Assembly: GCA_034336665.1 (NCBI GenBank)
Contig: CM067566.1
Span: forward strand, 29,852,330-29,916,329
DNA length: 64,000 bases
Direction: 5' to 3'
Source of the DNA: Luscinia megarhynchos
Taxonomy: Eukaryota > Chordata > Aves > Passeriformes > Turdidae
Part shown: piece by piece, positions 12,692 through 25,700 of the stretch
How positions within the stretch are numbered: position 1 is the first letter of the stretch
How the letters are laid out: every line of letters starts with the position of its first letter
The notes under the pieces: generated by a model
Told to the model about the DNA's origin: nothing
Database searches by the model: none
What the model saw: the letters and a program-made list of their open reading frames with translations, nothing else
Program-made: the position numbers and the translations under genes

Positions 12692-15600
12692 TTAAAAAAA
12701 AATTCTAGAATGGGATTAATTGTTTATAATGTATGATTCTGCATGTGAAAGCCTTTTTATTCAAAGAGACATATACTCAATTTTGATACCTTCTTTTAGC
12801 CATTCCCAAGCTACAAGGACTCCTTGGACTATGAGATGAGATGAGATAAACACCATGCATGCTGCTAAAGGCAGCTTTTTTTTTTTTTTTTTTTAAATTG
12901 GTAGAACGTCTCTGTGCTTCAGAGACATTTCAGTTATTTTGCTTGGAAGGACTCCAAGTTCAGGCAGATTTATTATCTCTAGACATGCCAAGTAGACAGA
13001 TCCACTGATCCTCAGTTGCAGGTGGGTTATCAGACTGGCTAAGCCCTGTGGGAGCCCCAGGTCCAGGGCTGCTTCTCTGCTCAGCCTAATAAACTCTGCT
13101 GCTGGAGTACTCAGGGGCAGAGCAAGGATCCTCACTGGGAGGTTTCAGAGCAGCCACACTGAGAGTAGCAAGGAAAGTGCTGAGCCACAGTTAATAAGCT
13201 CATCTGACCCTGAACTAACTCATTATGGGGAACTGGAAAGTTTCTGCTGTGACCTCCATACCTTCATCATTTGGGGTCAGGAGTATTTCAGCTCACTGAA
13301 TAATGAAGAGCTGAATACATGCATGAGGTCTTGCTTCTCTGTTGTATTTTCCTTTTAATACTCTAAGTCATATTTTGGACTTCTTTACAGAAATCCTAGG
13401 GTCTGAAATTAGATTTTTCAGACTTATTTTTTTTTCCTATTTTTCTCTCTCTCAAATAATTAGTATTATTTGTGTTAATTTCCTGTCGCTGGTCTTAAGC
13501 TGTTATTTTCAGAATAGCATGAAACTGTTTTCTGAAAGTTCTGAGTTCCAACCTTGCCTTATAAATATGATGCCATAATTCAATACAGTCTCCTCTGCTA
13601 ATGACATAATCTGATTTGGAACAAAGGGTCTTTTAGAAAATTCTCAGATGCATTAACCCGTTCTAATTAGCACTCATAACTTGCTACTCTAATAGGTAGT
13701 TTCACAGGTGCTAGGGCAGGTCTTGAGCACCAGCTGACAGAAAAAAAAAAGGAAGACACTGTGAGTAAAGGGAAATAAAGGTTTTTGAAGGAAAGAAAAT
13801 AACAAAGGAGAGTAATGGTTCCTGTCTCTTCAAATTACCAGCAGCATGGTTTTGCTGCAGCCAGGTTTTTGCAGCTCTCACAGCACATCAGCCTTACCTC
13901 AGCAGCTGTAAGGTCAGCTTACCTCAGCATCACCCTGCACCAGGCTCTACCTTCTGTAGCAAAGAGCATTTCCCTTTGGTCATTTTAGTCCTCACAAAGT
14001 CTCCAGATAAGTGTTGGTTTCAGAATCTAGAAGCTTCACTCTTGGTTTTTCCTGGGATAATTTTTCTCTTATTTTATATTTGCTTAAATCTATGTAAACA
14101 AACAACAGGATGGAAATGCTGGAGCAGCTGTCTCAAAGGTTTATTCCATTACAATCATCAGTCTCATTTTACAGAACCAAACAAGGGAGATGGAACAGCT
14201 TCAGCTGCTAGCAGAGCAGATGAAGTTCTCTTTGTTACAGTCTTTTAACAACTTTCTAGCCAATAGCATAATATTAAAAGCTGACAAGCATTTGCTTAGA
14301 CCAGTTAATATAGCCACACATACCTTTCTTTGAATAATTCTTGCTTGTAATAGCTTAAAGCAATGGATAAAGCTTCATTATTAAGTTTACATATTTCTGC
14401 TGTCTTGCTTAGCATATTTTCCTGAGGCCTATGTCTGCACAGCTCACAGCCCTATTGTTTCTTGTCCTTGCATCTTCAGCATTCTTGCATTTCTCCATCC
14501 TGAGATTTGCTTTCACACAGCTCACTGAGAGTTCTATATCTTTTCTATTTCCCAGACTTCAGAGATTTGGTACAGATGTGCACCAATTTAATTTCTTACC
14601 TTCTTACAACAACTTATGAAAAACTTGTTTTCATTCTTTCCCTGTCCCTCAGAGAAACTGAAAACTAGAAATGAACATGTACAACAAGAATAAATATGAA
14701 GCTCTCCACTCTCTTCATTATTCTTCTTCCTTCACAATTTTGGAGCAGATTTTAAAACATACCATGAGAAGGCTTATTTTAGCTTATCTATCAAGTGATT
14801 TATCTTACTTTCTTCAATATGTTTACATTGACAATATTGGATTGATAGAGGTAAATAAATACATAGGAACAGGTTTTAAGCTAATTTATCTGTCATGTAC
14901 ATGCCTATGTTCAAAATTCTGTCTCAAGGTTTGAGAAAAAATTGTTACTGAAGGATAGGTATACATGGGAAGTTTTTAAAAGGCTACAATTACCATGCCT
15001 ATTACTATTACCATATGTGTTGGTAAAATTTGCTCCAAATATTCAGAATCATTTCAAGGCTAAGATTTTGCACAGCTATAATCTCAGTCTTTTGCCTACA
15101 TAATATGTGAGGAAGATACTTTTGCCCTTTGGACATTCTTCCTGTAATTGGTACATGTTAGACATATGTCTGGACATCCATACCAACTTATAGATCAAAG
15201 CTGATCAAACTGACTTCAAATAAAACTACAAATAAAATGATGAGAATATTTAAGAACTTGTGACCCTGAGTCTGAGATGTTCAATTCAGTAATCATGATC
15301 TACACACTAATGTGTGCTAAGAGAGAATTTAACCACAACAAAAAGTAACCATAAGAACCCAATCAAAACAATCCTTTTATTTTCTGTTGAAGGGAATGTC
15401 ATGAGGAGTGAGAAACTTTTGAGTTTTGAAATATTGCCTTTGATATTTTTAATTCTGTAGCAAATAGATCACTGTCTGATTTAGCCTTGATAACAACTTC
15501 CTGTCCAGGGACTGGAAATTTGTATGTGAAATAAGATTTAACAAACAATTACAGGTGTTTTTCAGCTATAATTTTAGACAGAAAAATAATGCAAAGAGTT

Positions 15601-16539
15601 AAAAGAAATTATGTACTTTTAGAATACATTAGGTCAATATGTTATGAATTTATTTTAGTTTTCATCTAACATAGCTCTCCTTTTTTCATGTTATTTTTTT
15701 TGTTCTTTACTCTCACCCATTGCATCTGCCACCTTAACCTGTGCCATTAGCCCTTGTTCTGGCATAGAGCCTGGGAAAGACAGGGATGCAGGTAAAGCAG
15801 GACTAGATGAGAGGATGAGAGAGGCATCAATATCTGCTGGACAGATTGCTTTGAAACACAGTCTTTGTTTGATAGCTGCTTTTCCCTGAGGAAGAATGGG
15901 GTTGCATAGTTGGCTTGTCCCTTCCACATGTTAGTGAGGACAGACAAATGTGAAAATTACATTTCTTCTTTGATACTTAGAAGTTGGTTATTTGCTCCAT
16001 TATGTGGTTTTTTTTAAAAACCTACCAAAAATTGTTCCATCATATGAACCACAGTTTTGTGTGAACAACTTAATTATGATATCATTTCCAAAGGTATCCA
16101 ACAAAGTAGACTATCTCTGCTCCCACTGAAGTCAGTTATTAACTCACTGTGGACACTTATGAGAATAAGCCATTGTTTAGGGATTTGGAAAAATCCTTTT
16201 CTGTTGCAATCCCAAGAAACTACAAGCTCCTGTTATAGTCTATTAGGAACAAAATTGTTAAAATTGTTTGTCTGTTATCTCTTCAAATTCACACTCATAC
16301 AGCTTAACACTAGGAAACATACAGAAATCTATTGACCATATAACATTGCAGAAATGATGTTTAAGCATATTTTGTCTTCTGATTAGTCTAATATGAAGAT
16401 GGCTTTCCCTCAGGAAAGGAGAAAAAAAAAGATCATTAAGAGTGAGGAATCCAGAATTAAGCCCTGCAAAATGATGTGAAGATCACAAGAATGGGATTCA
16501 GGCATGGCTATATTCATATGAATAATGTGACATTAACAG
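12692..16539. other. Noncoding, includes poly(T)-flanked segment
   Basis: Mostly unique AT-rich sequence with no recognisable genes. The part at about 12.9-13.2 kb is richer in GC than its surroundings and is bounded by a T19 run, described separately. An open frame at 13976-14248 has no recognisable family, and the sequence around 14.16-14.21 kb (a TTTTACAG followed by a short open stretch) is splice-acceptor-like but unsupported. The rest shows only scattered simple sequence. Confidence 0.6.
12876..12894 (-). repeat. T19 run, possible minus-strand poly(A) tail
   Basis: Nineteen T on the plus strand, that is A19 on the minus strand. Immediately upstream on the minus strand is a more GC-rich block (about 13200 down to 12895) with an AATAAA signal about 80 bases before the tract and an 80-codon open frame ending at 12893. 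That arrangement resembles a poly(A)-tailed retroposed transcript. I do not recognise the sequence, and I found no clear target-site duplication, so a plain homopolymer is equally possible. Confidence 0.55.
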
Positions 16540-16544
16540 AAAAT

Positions 16545-16630
16545 AATTTCACCTACATCAATCAATGACAATTTTGGAAAGTAATGACAGCCCATTAAGT
16601 AATTAACTCTTTGAAAGCATAAATATTATC
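16545..16630. promoter_or_regulatory. Homeodomain/TCF-like motif cluster, enhancer candidate
   Basis: Within about 85 bases there are an ATCAATCAATGACA string (PBX/HOX-like, 16557-16570), a TGACAG (MEIS/TGIF-like), a TAATTAA homeodomain core (16600-16606) and a palindromic CTTTGAAAG (TCF/LEF-like, 16609-16617). The density and lack of simple-sequence decay make it look like a conserved noncoding element. This is inference from motifs only. Confidence 0.2.
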
Positions 16631-18565
16631 CTAGTCTGCCATAACAGAGTAGTAGGGTTAGATATGAAAAGAACATCTTAAATAACATAGTTAATTTCAG
16701 TGCTAATCCAGTATTTTTACACAGTAATAACCAAACTTGTATTACGCTGTTTGATTTTTTTGCAAGGAAGTTTGGAAATGGAAACAGTTTTCATAATTTA
16801 GAACTGGAATGAAAATCATGACTAGTCAAAATACTGTCTAAGATTAAAAAACTCTCTGCTTAAAGGGAAGCCTTCTTCCAATACCATTTTCGTACATTAG
16901 ATGTTTCTGTTCAGGAAAAAACCCCACACAAATGAACAAATAAAAATGCACTTATTTCACATGGGGGTGAAAGTTTTTTCAGAACAAAGAAATATTTTTC
17001 CCTCTTGATGTTGCTGTCAATATTTAGTGCTATTGACTATAATTTTGGGTCCCAAGTAGGAGTCAAAGTTTTCAAAAATGTGAGTAGAAACTGGCTAATT
17101 TGCCCAATGATGACTTTTAGTAAATATTGCACAGTATATTTTCCTTTGATACAGGAAAATGCACATTTTCAGGCAACATTGAATGGCACAGGGAGTATTG
17201 GCAAAAATAAGAAAAAATTATTGTGGTGTGAACTGAGAGTAATTTCAATACTCTGGTGGAAGTAATATATGTGTAAAAGATTTTTGCATAAAATATTTTA
17301 GATTGTTCATCTCCTGTAATGTTATTAGATATTCTATAGTTAAATTCCTACTTATTGATACTATTTGTTTTAAAGTTTAAATCTGTACATGAGGAGAAGA
17401 ATAAGAAAGGTAAGAAGACATGACTCAAACTCAGACTATCACACTTGCTTACAGAATTTGAAATATTTCTGTTTTAACCCACCCCACATCATCCAGGCTC
17501 CCCTGGATGTCAAGCATATTTAGGACCAAACTCAGCTTTTATGTGCATGTGCAATCTGTGCTATGCCTCTTAGCAGCAGAAAAATCCCATGTTATTGAGA
17601 TAATATTTGGTTGTATTTGGGATAAATTCTAAAATTAAAAATTGAATTTTCAAAAGAAAAAATTTAAGCCAAGAAAGGATACTTAACAAAAATGACTAAA
17701 AGAGAAAACAAAAAGGGAAATTAGCTCATAAAAACAGGAGAGTACATCTGATATTTGTGTTGGCCAGTAATAAAGTCTCCTTTACAATAGCAGAGGATGG
17801 AATCTCAGTGTCAGAGCTTTTCATCTGGATTATCATGTGGTTTTCAACACTTTCCTTTCAGACTTCAGGGACCTTAAGAGTGCCAGAGGAGATTCAGACA
17901 TAAAATGATTTTGAGTCTAGGTATCCAGAGATAAAAACCTGCACTTTTAATGATCTCTTGTGTATATTTTAGAGCTCCACAAGCACATTCCTTAGTCTCA
18001 GAAGTCCTAACACCACAAGATTTTTATTAGTTTGCACCCAGCTCAAGTCCCTAAGAATATTACAAAACAATTCTATTAGATTTTTCCTTGTACATTTTGA
18101 CAACAGAGATCATACCTATTACAGGCACATGTGTATGTATGTATGCAAATACATAAAAATAATGAAATGGTTACTTGGCACTAATTCATTACTGAGTGAA
18201 AGAAAACCCAAATAAAAACTGAACAGGAGAATAAATATTAAAATAGCATTTTGACCAAATGACTTGAGAAGAAACAGGCACATAAGAATGGAAAAAAGAT
18301 TGGGAAGCATCAAAGTCAAAAAAGACAAAAATTATCAGATTCTTTCTCTGTTCCAATCTATTTTTCTAATTTCTCTCAGTCAATGGCAGATTTACTTGTT
18401 ATACCTGAGAAGGAATAATTTCTTGCAGCAATGCTGGGCTGAAGCAGCTCTGTGGAAGAGGCCTTGGGAATGCTGGAGAGCCAGCAGCACATGGAAACAG
18501 CCACCAGGCTCACTGGCTGTGACAGTGAGGGCAAACACAAATACATTGAGTATACTGCAGGAGGG
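16631..18565. other. Unique noncoding sequence
   Basis: AT-rich DNA with no recognisable gene or repeat. A short GTAT run lies near 18.13 kb. A small GC-richer patch at about 18.43-18.56 kb directly precedes the CR1 fragment and may be part of the same old insertion, but I cannot align it. Confidence 0.6.
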
Positions 18566-18858
18566 AAGGGATTATGCCTCTCCACATAACATTAGAGAAC
18601 CACTGGAGTGTTACATCTAGTTTTGTGTCCTACTGTATATGTGGTTCAGAATGGACCATACAAGAGTCATGACCAAAACCTGAACAAGAGAGAATCAGAC
18701 TGGATAAAAATTTTAAAATTCCACCCTGAGGACAGGATAGCAGAGGGTAAGTTTGCTCACAGATGTGCAATTCCCACCATTGGAGGTTTTGAACAGGCAG
18801 TGAGGCAATGCAGTCTCTTGAATCCTCTCAACATGAGTTATCCCATGATCCTATATGC
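18566..18858 (+). mobile_element. CR1 LINE fragment, patchy, 3' end
   Basis: Two blocks read as CR1 in the plus orientation. The first (18566-18632) matches the text around 'CTGGAGTGTTACATCTAG', the segment coding for the 'LEYCIQ/V' region upstream of the ORF2 C-terminus. The second (18768-18858) contains TTGGAGGTTTT followed by TTATCCCATGATCCTAT, the standard CR1 3' terminus. The intervening 135 bases do not match well and are shorter than in a full element, so the copy is internally deleted or heavily diverged. It is 5'-truncated and non-functional. Confidence 0.8.
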
Positions 18859-19322
18859 ACTGCTGTTGCTCAGAGACTTCAGATTTAATCAGCAACATAC
18901 GTTTAAAATCAATAACACATGATCTGAACTATCAACTCAATTTGGTATTCAATAGTGAAGCAAATTTTGGTGCTTTATTAAATATCCAGTGAAAGGAAGA
19001 CTGCACTATTCTGTTAGGTCAATAACTTCAGTGGATCAATAGAACTCACTGGGTCAAATTCATGCCTAAATTTATTCTATTGATTTTGGAGATTTACCAC
19101 TGGAAATACTGCATCAAGTATTTTCTCTAAATATTCACTGATTCATAGAGAGCAAAGAACTGAAAAAAGGGAATAAACTTGCTTGTAGAAGAGTTTCTTC
19201 CATAACCCAGGCAATTGGTTTGAGACTTAAAATATGTGTCTGTATAGCCTCCATATGCTTTCACTTTACATAAGTAACAGTGAAACTTTTCCCTATCCTC
19301 ACATATTTCTAATCTTTACACA
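18859..19322. other. Unique noncoding sequence
   Basis: AT-rich spacer between the CR1 fragment and the LTR-like element. No gene, repeat or signal is recognised. Confidence 0.6.
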
Positions 19323-19720
19323 GTGTTAAGGAGTACATCTGGTGCAAGTAGCTCTGTTTGCAAGCTGCAGTTTGAGCTCTGGGTGGGAGCCTGAGACAAA
19401 GGGCCATGAGCTGCTAAACTGGTTATCAAAAGGCAGGAAAACTGGTGGTGCCAGCCAGGTGGATGGCAGATGGATGGTGGTGGATGGATGCAGGGAGATG
19501 CAACAGGAGCAGAGAACTCAGGAGGAAGAGCAGGAATTTTGCAGAGTTTGGACTGTGAGGGGATAAAAGCCCAGGAGTGCCTTTGCTGGGGATCCCTCCT
19601 TGGAGGCACCAGCTCAGACTCTTTCTGTGTCCTGCACTGTGAATAAATTGATTTATGGAACAAGGCTCCTGAGACTGTTGTGTGAAACCTGACTGTATGA
19701 GTGGGATGTGGGGAGCCAGG
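19323..19720 (+). mobile_element. LTR-like element with TATA and polyA signals
   Basis: A sharply GC-richer block whose layout fits a retroviral LTR. It has a purine-rich U3-like part, a TATA-type ATAAAAG at 19563-19569, a CCTCCTTGGAGG palindrome in the presumed R region, an AATAAA at 19642-19647 (79 bases after the TATA box), and a GT-rich U5-like tail. No gag, pol or env sequence follows, so it would be a solo or partial LTR. The exact ends are uncertain because I see no convincing target-site duplication. A 141-codon antisense open frame (19316-19741) crosses the block but matches no family and is considered chance. Family not assigned. Confidence 0.5.
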
Positions 19721-22700
19721 TGGGGACCCCTCTGGAGCCACCTGCTGTGAATGGACTTTGGCAGAGCAGTGGAAGTGTGTGGTGGTGTGAGTGAGACCTC
19801 CTGAATGCTCAGGCTGAGAAGTTTCCTTAAAAATAGTTATACCAAAGCCTTAACTTCAATAATATTTTTGAAGAAATTGATGACAAACTTTCCAAGATTA
19901 AGTGTGGATTTATTTTCATGACCAATGAACATCACATAGATTAGAGTTCAATTTGTAATTTAGGTTGTGCTTTTTAGTTAAATTATTGCAGTAGGAAATT
20001 ATTAAATAGAAAATTAGGCATATAAATCACCATATGAATTGAGAAACATGAACTTGGTACAAAATGAATTTATATTTTCTTTTAGCTGTATTTCTTCTGT
20101 CATAATTTATTCAATCCATAGATCTCAGTGGTGGAAATCACCTCTGAGTAGAGAATACCGGCAAAAACCTTTCAAAACAATTTTTCCAAGACTAATGTTC
20201 AATGTAGGATTGTGAAGTACTGTACACAAAACTGAAATAATTTTCCTTTGCTCATGACTCAAAATATTATAAATTGTGAGTTATTGTCTCATGCTATCAT
20301 AGAGTCATCTTCTGATTTGGATTAGTTCTTGTCATCTTCCTGTTTCAGAATCCAGAGACAGAGTTAGATTTATACATCTAATTTTATTTAGATCAATTCC
20401 ACATGTATTCACAGAGTTCTTCTTTCAGTCCCAGCACTTTCCAAAAACTTTCAGAGGTGCATTCTGCATTTGGAAGGTTATGAGTTTAATAGAGTTTATT
20501 GAAAACAGTGTTCTTATTTCTGTGTCTTCCAAAGTCTAAAACAAGAAGTCTTGGCAGATAGTAAAACCTGCCATTGAAAAATTTTCTCCAGGAAAAAAAT
20601 TTACATTCAAAAGTACCTGCAGTTTAGCAAGACTTGCACTGTGACTTATTTTTTGCATATTTTCACATACCTTCTTTCATGAACTTTTTGGTAGTTTTTC
20701 ACTTTTTATTGCATTTTAAGGAAAGCTACACGATGACTGACTTGAATCACTTAAAGATACACACATGAAGCACATAGCTAGTGATCTGGTAGAACAGTAA
20801 AAAAAATGCTTATTTTCCTAACCATTCAGACTTTTAACACATATTAAGAAGATTTTCTGAATTTAAGAAAATAAATACTTAAATACTTTATATGCTTAAT
20901 GTAGGATAAATGTTGTTGTATCTTGTCTTGTTTACCGACCATGGTTCAGTTACCCTACAGCAGTTTTAACACACTGAAATTACTTGAATTCACAGGGAAT
21001 TCCTAAAGCTTTCAGCCAGTATGACTAGCCTGATGCATTTTTGTCTGTGATGCCCAGTAGTTATTTTAAAACATTAGAATGATGTAGAAGGATCATATGT
21101 TGGCATCAGAAAATCCATGTAAATTCATCTGTTTCAGTGATTCTTCTTCATTCTTCTAGAATGGAAGCAGGAAAAAATACTAATATTTGAAAAAAAAAAG
21201 CATAAAAATGAGTGTGGGATGCTACTAAACAATTAAATAGGTTAAATGTTGGTGGGAAGACAAGTGTTTTATACACATTTTCTTCCCTCTTTACTGTTGG
21301 TGAAGACAAGTCCTCAATTCTCTAGAGCAAATTGAAGATATTTGTTAAAAAGTCATGGGATTGAACAATCTTTGATGCCTTCAGGTCTATCACTTAGAAT
21401 TCAATTGGCAATATCTTACAATGTATTTGTTTCTGTCTTTCAGTGCAATAAATAGTTTGTCATGAAAGACTGTCAGTAATTATAAGACTGTCAATAATTA
21501 TACTGAATGAGATGAAATACTATTAAATGCATTGGACCTCTAAATCTAAAATCATAATATGACATGCTGACACTATGAAATACAGCATTTTGTTAAAACT
21601 TAAGGTGGTACTCAGCAGTGATAATACTGCACAGCTCCTTGCTCAGCTATCACATTAATAAAGCACAACAAAAAGATGATACTTTTCCATGTCATCTATG
21701 CTATTCCACATCTCTTCTCTGAAAAGAAAGGAGTTCTATATTTACTTAGTTTAAAAGTTGGTTATCCCTAAGGGAATATTTTATAACAAATTGTTTCCTA
21801 CTGCAATCATGAAGAGCTTATGTCAACTCTATATAAAAGCCATAAAGATATGCATTAGGAATAATGAGGCATTTGAATGCAAATTTAATATTCTATAAAG
21901 TAAAGCCCTACTGATATTCAAATGTTAATATGACTTTGAAAGGAAAAACTTATGCTGGTTTTGTTATGAATTATTATTGATCTGTGATGTTTTCTGACAA
22001 GGATTATTAATTGATTTACTCTGGTCTTTTTAAAACACAATACAAAGAGCTAACCCAAAAAAGGAAACCAAGGAGACTTCAGATTTATTGTCTTCTTACC
22101 GCCACTAAAAAAATCTCTGGAGATTTCAGTTTAAGGCCACTTCCTATTATCTTTTCCAAACCTTGCCTATATTACCATGTACTGTAATTAGTATGAGACA
22201 GTGCCTGCTACATGCAGCTTCTTTTGTTCTTTTAGGATTACAGCTAACAGCATTAAATTCAGTTAAATTCTCTTATCTTTGAACAAATGGGCTAAATGAA
22301 GTTACCTACACAGGAGGCAACTATAATCTGTCTGGGTGTGTGCCCAGAGCCCAAACAGGAGGTGGGAGGACAGGAACCCTTAACTGAAGTTTTCCTCAAT
22401 ACTGTAGCTAATTTTATGTTCTGGAGCACTTTGTGATTATACTCACACAGTCATATTTACATGCACATAAAGTTAAAGGACAATATTCATTAATTTTGCT
22501 CACCCTTATGGATCTGCCTGATGTTGTTCCAGTTGAGCACCTACAATTCAGACACTGTATCTTGAGCCTGAACCTGCAGATTTGTAATCCCAAGAATTTA
22601 CATGAACCTTAACAACAATGGCATTGCAGTATCTAAAATTCACTGTTTGATCTTATTTCTTTCTGAAGGAAGCAAACTTAAGTTCCTTGGCATAATTTAT

Positions 22701-25700
22701 AAGAAATTATGCTGCCTCTAAATGCTGCTTCATGTGACTGGCCATTTGGGCAGCTCCCTACTGTAGCCATGTACTAAGGAAAAGAGCTGGTGGTATTTTT
22801 AAATAAAGGGTTTCTTAAAAATCAGTGCCTAGGTTTTCCTTTCAATCAGAGTTCTCAAACTGAGCAAAAACTGTATTCTCGGAATATTTAATGCAATTAT
22901 ATTGATCTCAAGATAAAAGCAGACGTTCTTGAATTCAGAAAACCAAAAACCAGAGCTACTTTCTCCTAGATCAGGGCCCCTAAATTCCACAACACAGAAT
23001 GGTAACTCCTCTGCCTTTTACTACTTCCCCATAAATCTGATTTTGATGGCATAAACAGCTTCACAAAGTAGTGGAAAGGCTCCTACTTTGTTCACTCTGT
23101 CCTTCTCAGACTGCTCTCACCAGGAGCTGCAGTAGCAGGTCTGAACAGCAGGAACAGAGAGCAAAAACTGTTTCTCCTGCCCTGGGGCAAGTGGAGAGGG
23201 AAGTGGAGTCATATAGTCACAAAACTATGATGTGAACAGCAGGCAGATCTTCCTGCCACTTCTAGTCTGCCTAGCTTGTCCTCCTTGCAGTGCTGTTCTG
23301 CATGTGCAGAGATTATTGTGTGTTCTCAGCAGTGGTGGCAGCTTGGGATCCTCTGATATCTCCCTGACTCAAGGCAACATCACAGCAGAAATTCATCATG
23401 GTAAAAAGGTTTAAGGTCTAGCTCATGTGCACTGTGCACTGTGCATGAACATACCAACTTACTTATCTGGGGAGAGCAAAAGTAGATATCAAAATGAAAT
23501 TTATAATTATGTATTAAAAAATACATTTGTTGTTCTAATTTCATTTCACGTATCAAAGCTGATGGTCTAGGTCTGACCTAGAGGATTTTCATGCTGTTGC
23601 CACAATAGTAACACAATTTCTTTGCAGTTTCAACACAGCCTTCATGGAAGGCTGTAGCATTTCAAGGCTGGTAGGCATAGATCAAAAAGCCTATTGTTAA
23701 CAAGAGATCCAGTAAATGCCACCTGAGCCAATCTTTCTCTATGAATTCTGAATACAAAAACAATTTGGAGCTGTGAAGAATTTGCTAACAATTTTGCATT
23801 TTTAATGATAATGACTGCAGCAAGTACAAATTTCACATTCCCTTTTTTTTCCTTTTAGGAATCTATTATCATAAGAAAAACTGATGATGACAGAAAGCAA
23901 TGAGTATAATATTTTAAGGTCACTTAAAATATTGATTATGCCACATTGTGATGATCTAGATTAAAAGGGAAAAAAAATACCTTTTAGATTTGTGTTAACT
24001 CAGAACTTTCCATGTAGTCTTTTGTCTCTGTACATAGCTGCAACAATCAAAACATTTTTAAATCTTATATTTTCATGTTCAACTGCGTCTAAGTGAAATA
24101 TAAAATAGTAGTATGTTTCATAAATAATCTTAAAGAATCTATGTTTTTGTTGCCCACAAAAAATGTGATTTTCATCAGAAATTTGCAATAATTTTCATTT
24201 TATAAATACATTTTGTTATTATGAATTTCAGGGTTTGTCTTGTTTTGATAAAAAAGAAATATCATTGACCTATGTTTGCTTAAAAGAAAAGCTAATAAAT
24301 AGATTTATCCTGGTATTGGTGTTTTAGAAATAAAACAAAATAAATTTGTCTGTATTTTGAAGAGGAAACATAAAATTAATCATCTAAAGTGTAAAGTGAC
24401 CTTCACTAGAAAAATTACAACTATATTTATTCTTTTCTATGGGTTTAATTATTTTATGCTTTTCTAATGCATTTTAAAAATAAATTCCAAATCTATTCAC
24501 TCAGAAGTCTTAATATTTTATGTATTAGGTTTTCATTTTTTCTATCCTGTTATCTCTCTCACATTCAAGAACACTGGTTTTTGATGGCCAGGCATGCCAA
24601 AAGTCAGATATATTGTTGCTGACTTCAAATTATCATTATCTTAATGTCTCTTAATAATGCAGACTATTTTTCTGAATTCAAAATTATACATATTATATTT
24701 ATTAAATATTATTACTCTAAGATCCATTAAAACTATCTAGGCCCATTCTGGTGATATGAAACATTCTGTAAGGCTGTGATTCACCAACTGACATAGATAT
24801 ATGGTTTTCAAGGGGTCTTAGAACACAGAAGGACCTATGGTGGCTTTTATATTACTGCAGAAGTTGTTTCATTGTCATTACCAGACACTTCAAAGAGATT
24901 TAATTGCATATTTTCACATCTCATGTGTTTTCAGAGCTATTTGCAGCACCAGTATTTCTCCTGTTATGTCAAAAATAAAACATAAGCTATGAATATCATT
25001 TCATTGCTGCTTGCTGTCAAGAAAATCAATGGTACATGACTCCTTTTGACTTCAATAAAACTGAAAAAGCTCTTTTTTTAAAACCATATTCTCTGTTTAA
25101 GGAGTATGAATAATGTTTTCATCTGAAATTATTTTTAAAAAGAAAAGCATATGGAATATATCAGAATGATGTGTTTTTGTGATATCAGCAGTCACTGAGG
25201 TGACATTTTAGGTGTGAAAGGCTCATTCTTATTTCTTGCCTTAACTCCAAACAAAAAGAGATGAAGGGACCCTAAAAGGCTTGTATTCAGCTGGGACACT
25301 TCTGAGAATGTGTTTTGAGGGGAAGGGAAAAGGAGGAGCAAGGATTTATTTTAATGAAATTGCCTGGTTATTTTTCCAAGGCCATAAAGAAAATACCTGT
25401 TTTGTAATAATTCTTATATCCACTCCATTCTGCCATCCTGAAGTGTCAGCTGTGGTTCTAGAAGGCAACACAAAGTTACCTCTTTGGTCTATTCCCATGA
25501 TACTCCCATGGTATTTCTGTTTCATTCTTTCCCACTCACCATTGTCTCTGTTCTACAGTGTGCTGGAAACTGGATAGGCTGAGAGATGGAAGCTCTGGCA
25601 GCTCCTTGAGCTAAATGGAGAACAGGCCCAAATCAAGCCTAAAACCAATGAATGAAACAAAAATAATCTGTACTAGCTCCCTCATCTCATCCATCAATTC

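Noticed and set aside
14160..14250. TTTTACAG then a short open, glutamine/leucine-rich frame
   Set aside because: Too short and unmatched to call an exon.
19316..19741. 141-codon minus-strand open frame, the longest in the window
   Set aside because: It lies antisense across an LTR-like block. Its proline/serine/histidine-rich composition follows from the GC-rich repeat, and no domain is recognised.
20295..20345. ATCATAGAGTCATC resembling an antisense CR1 end
   Set aside because: The following bases do not continue into CR1 3' sequence.
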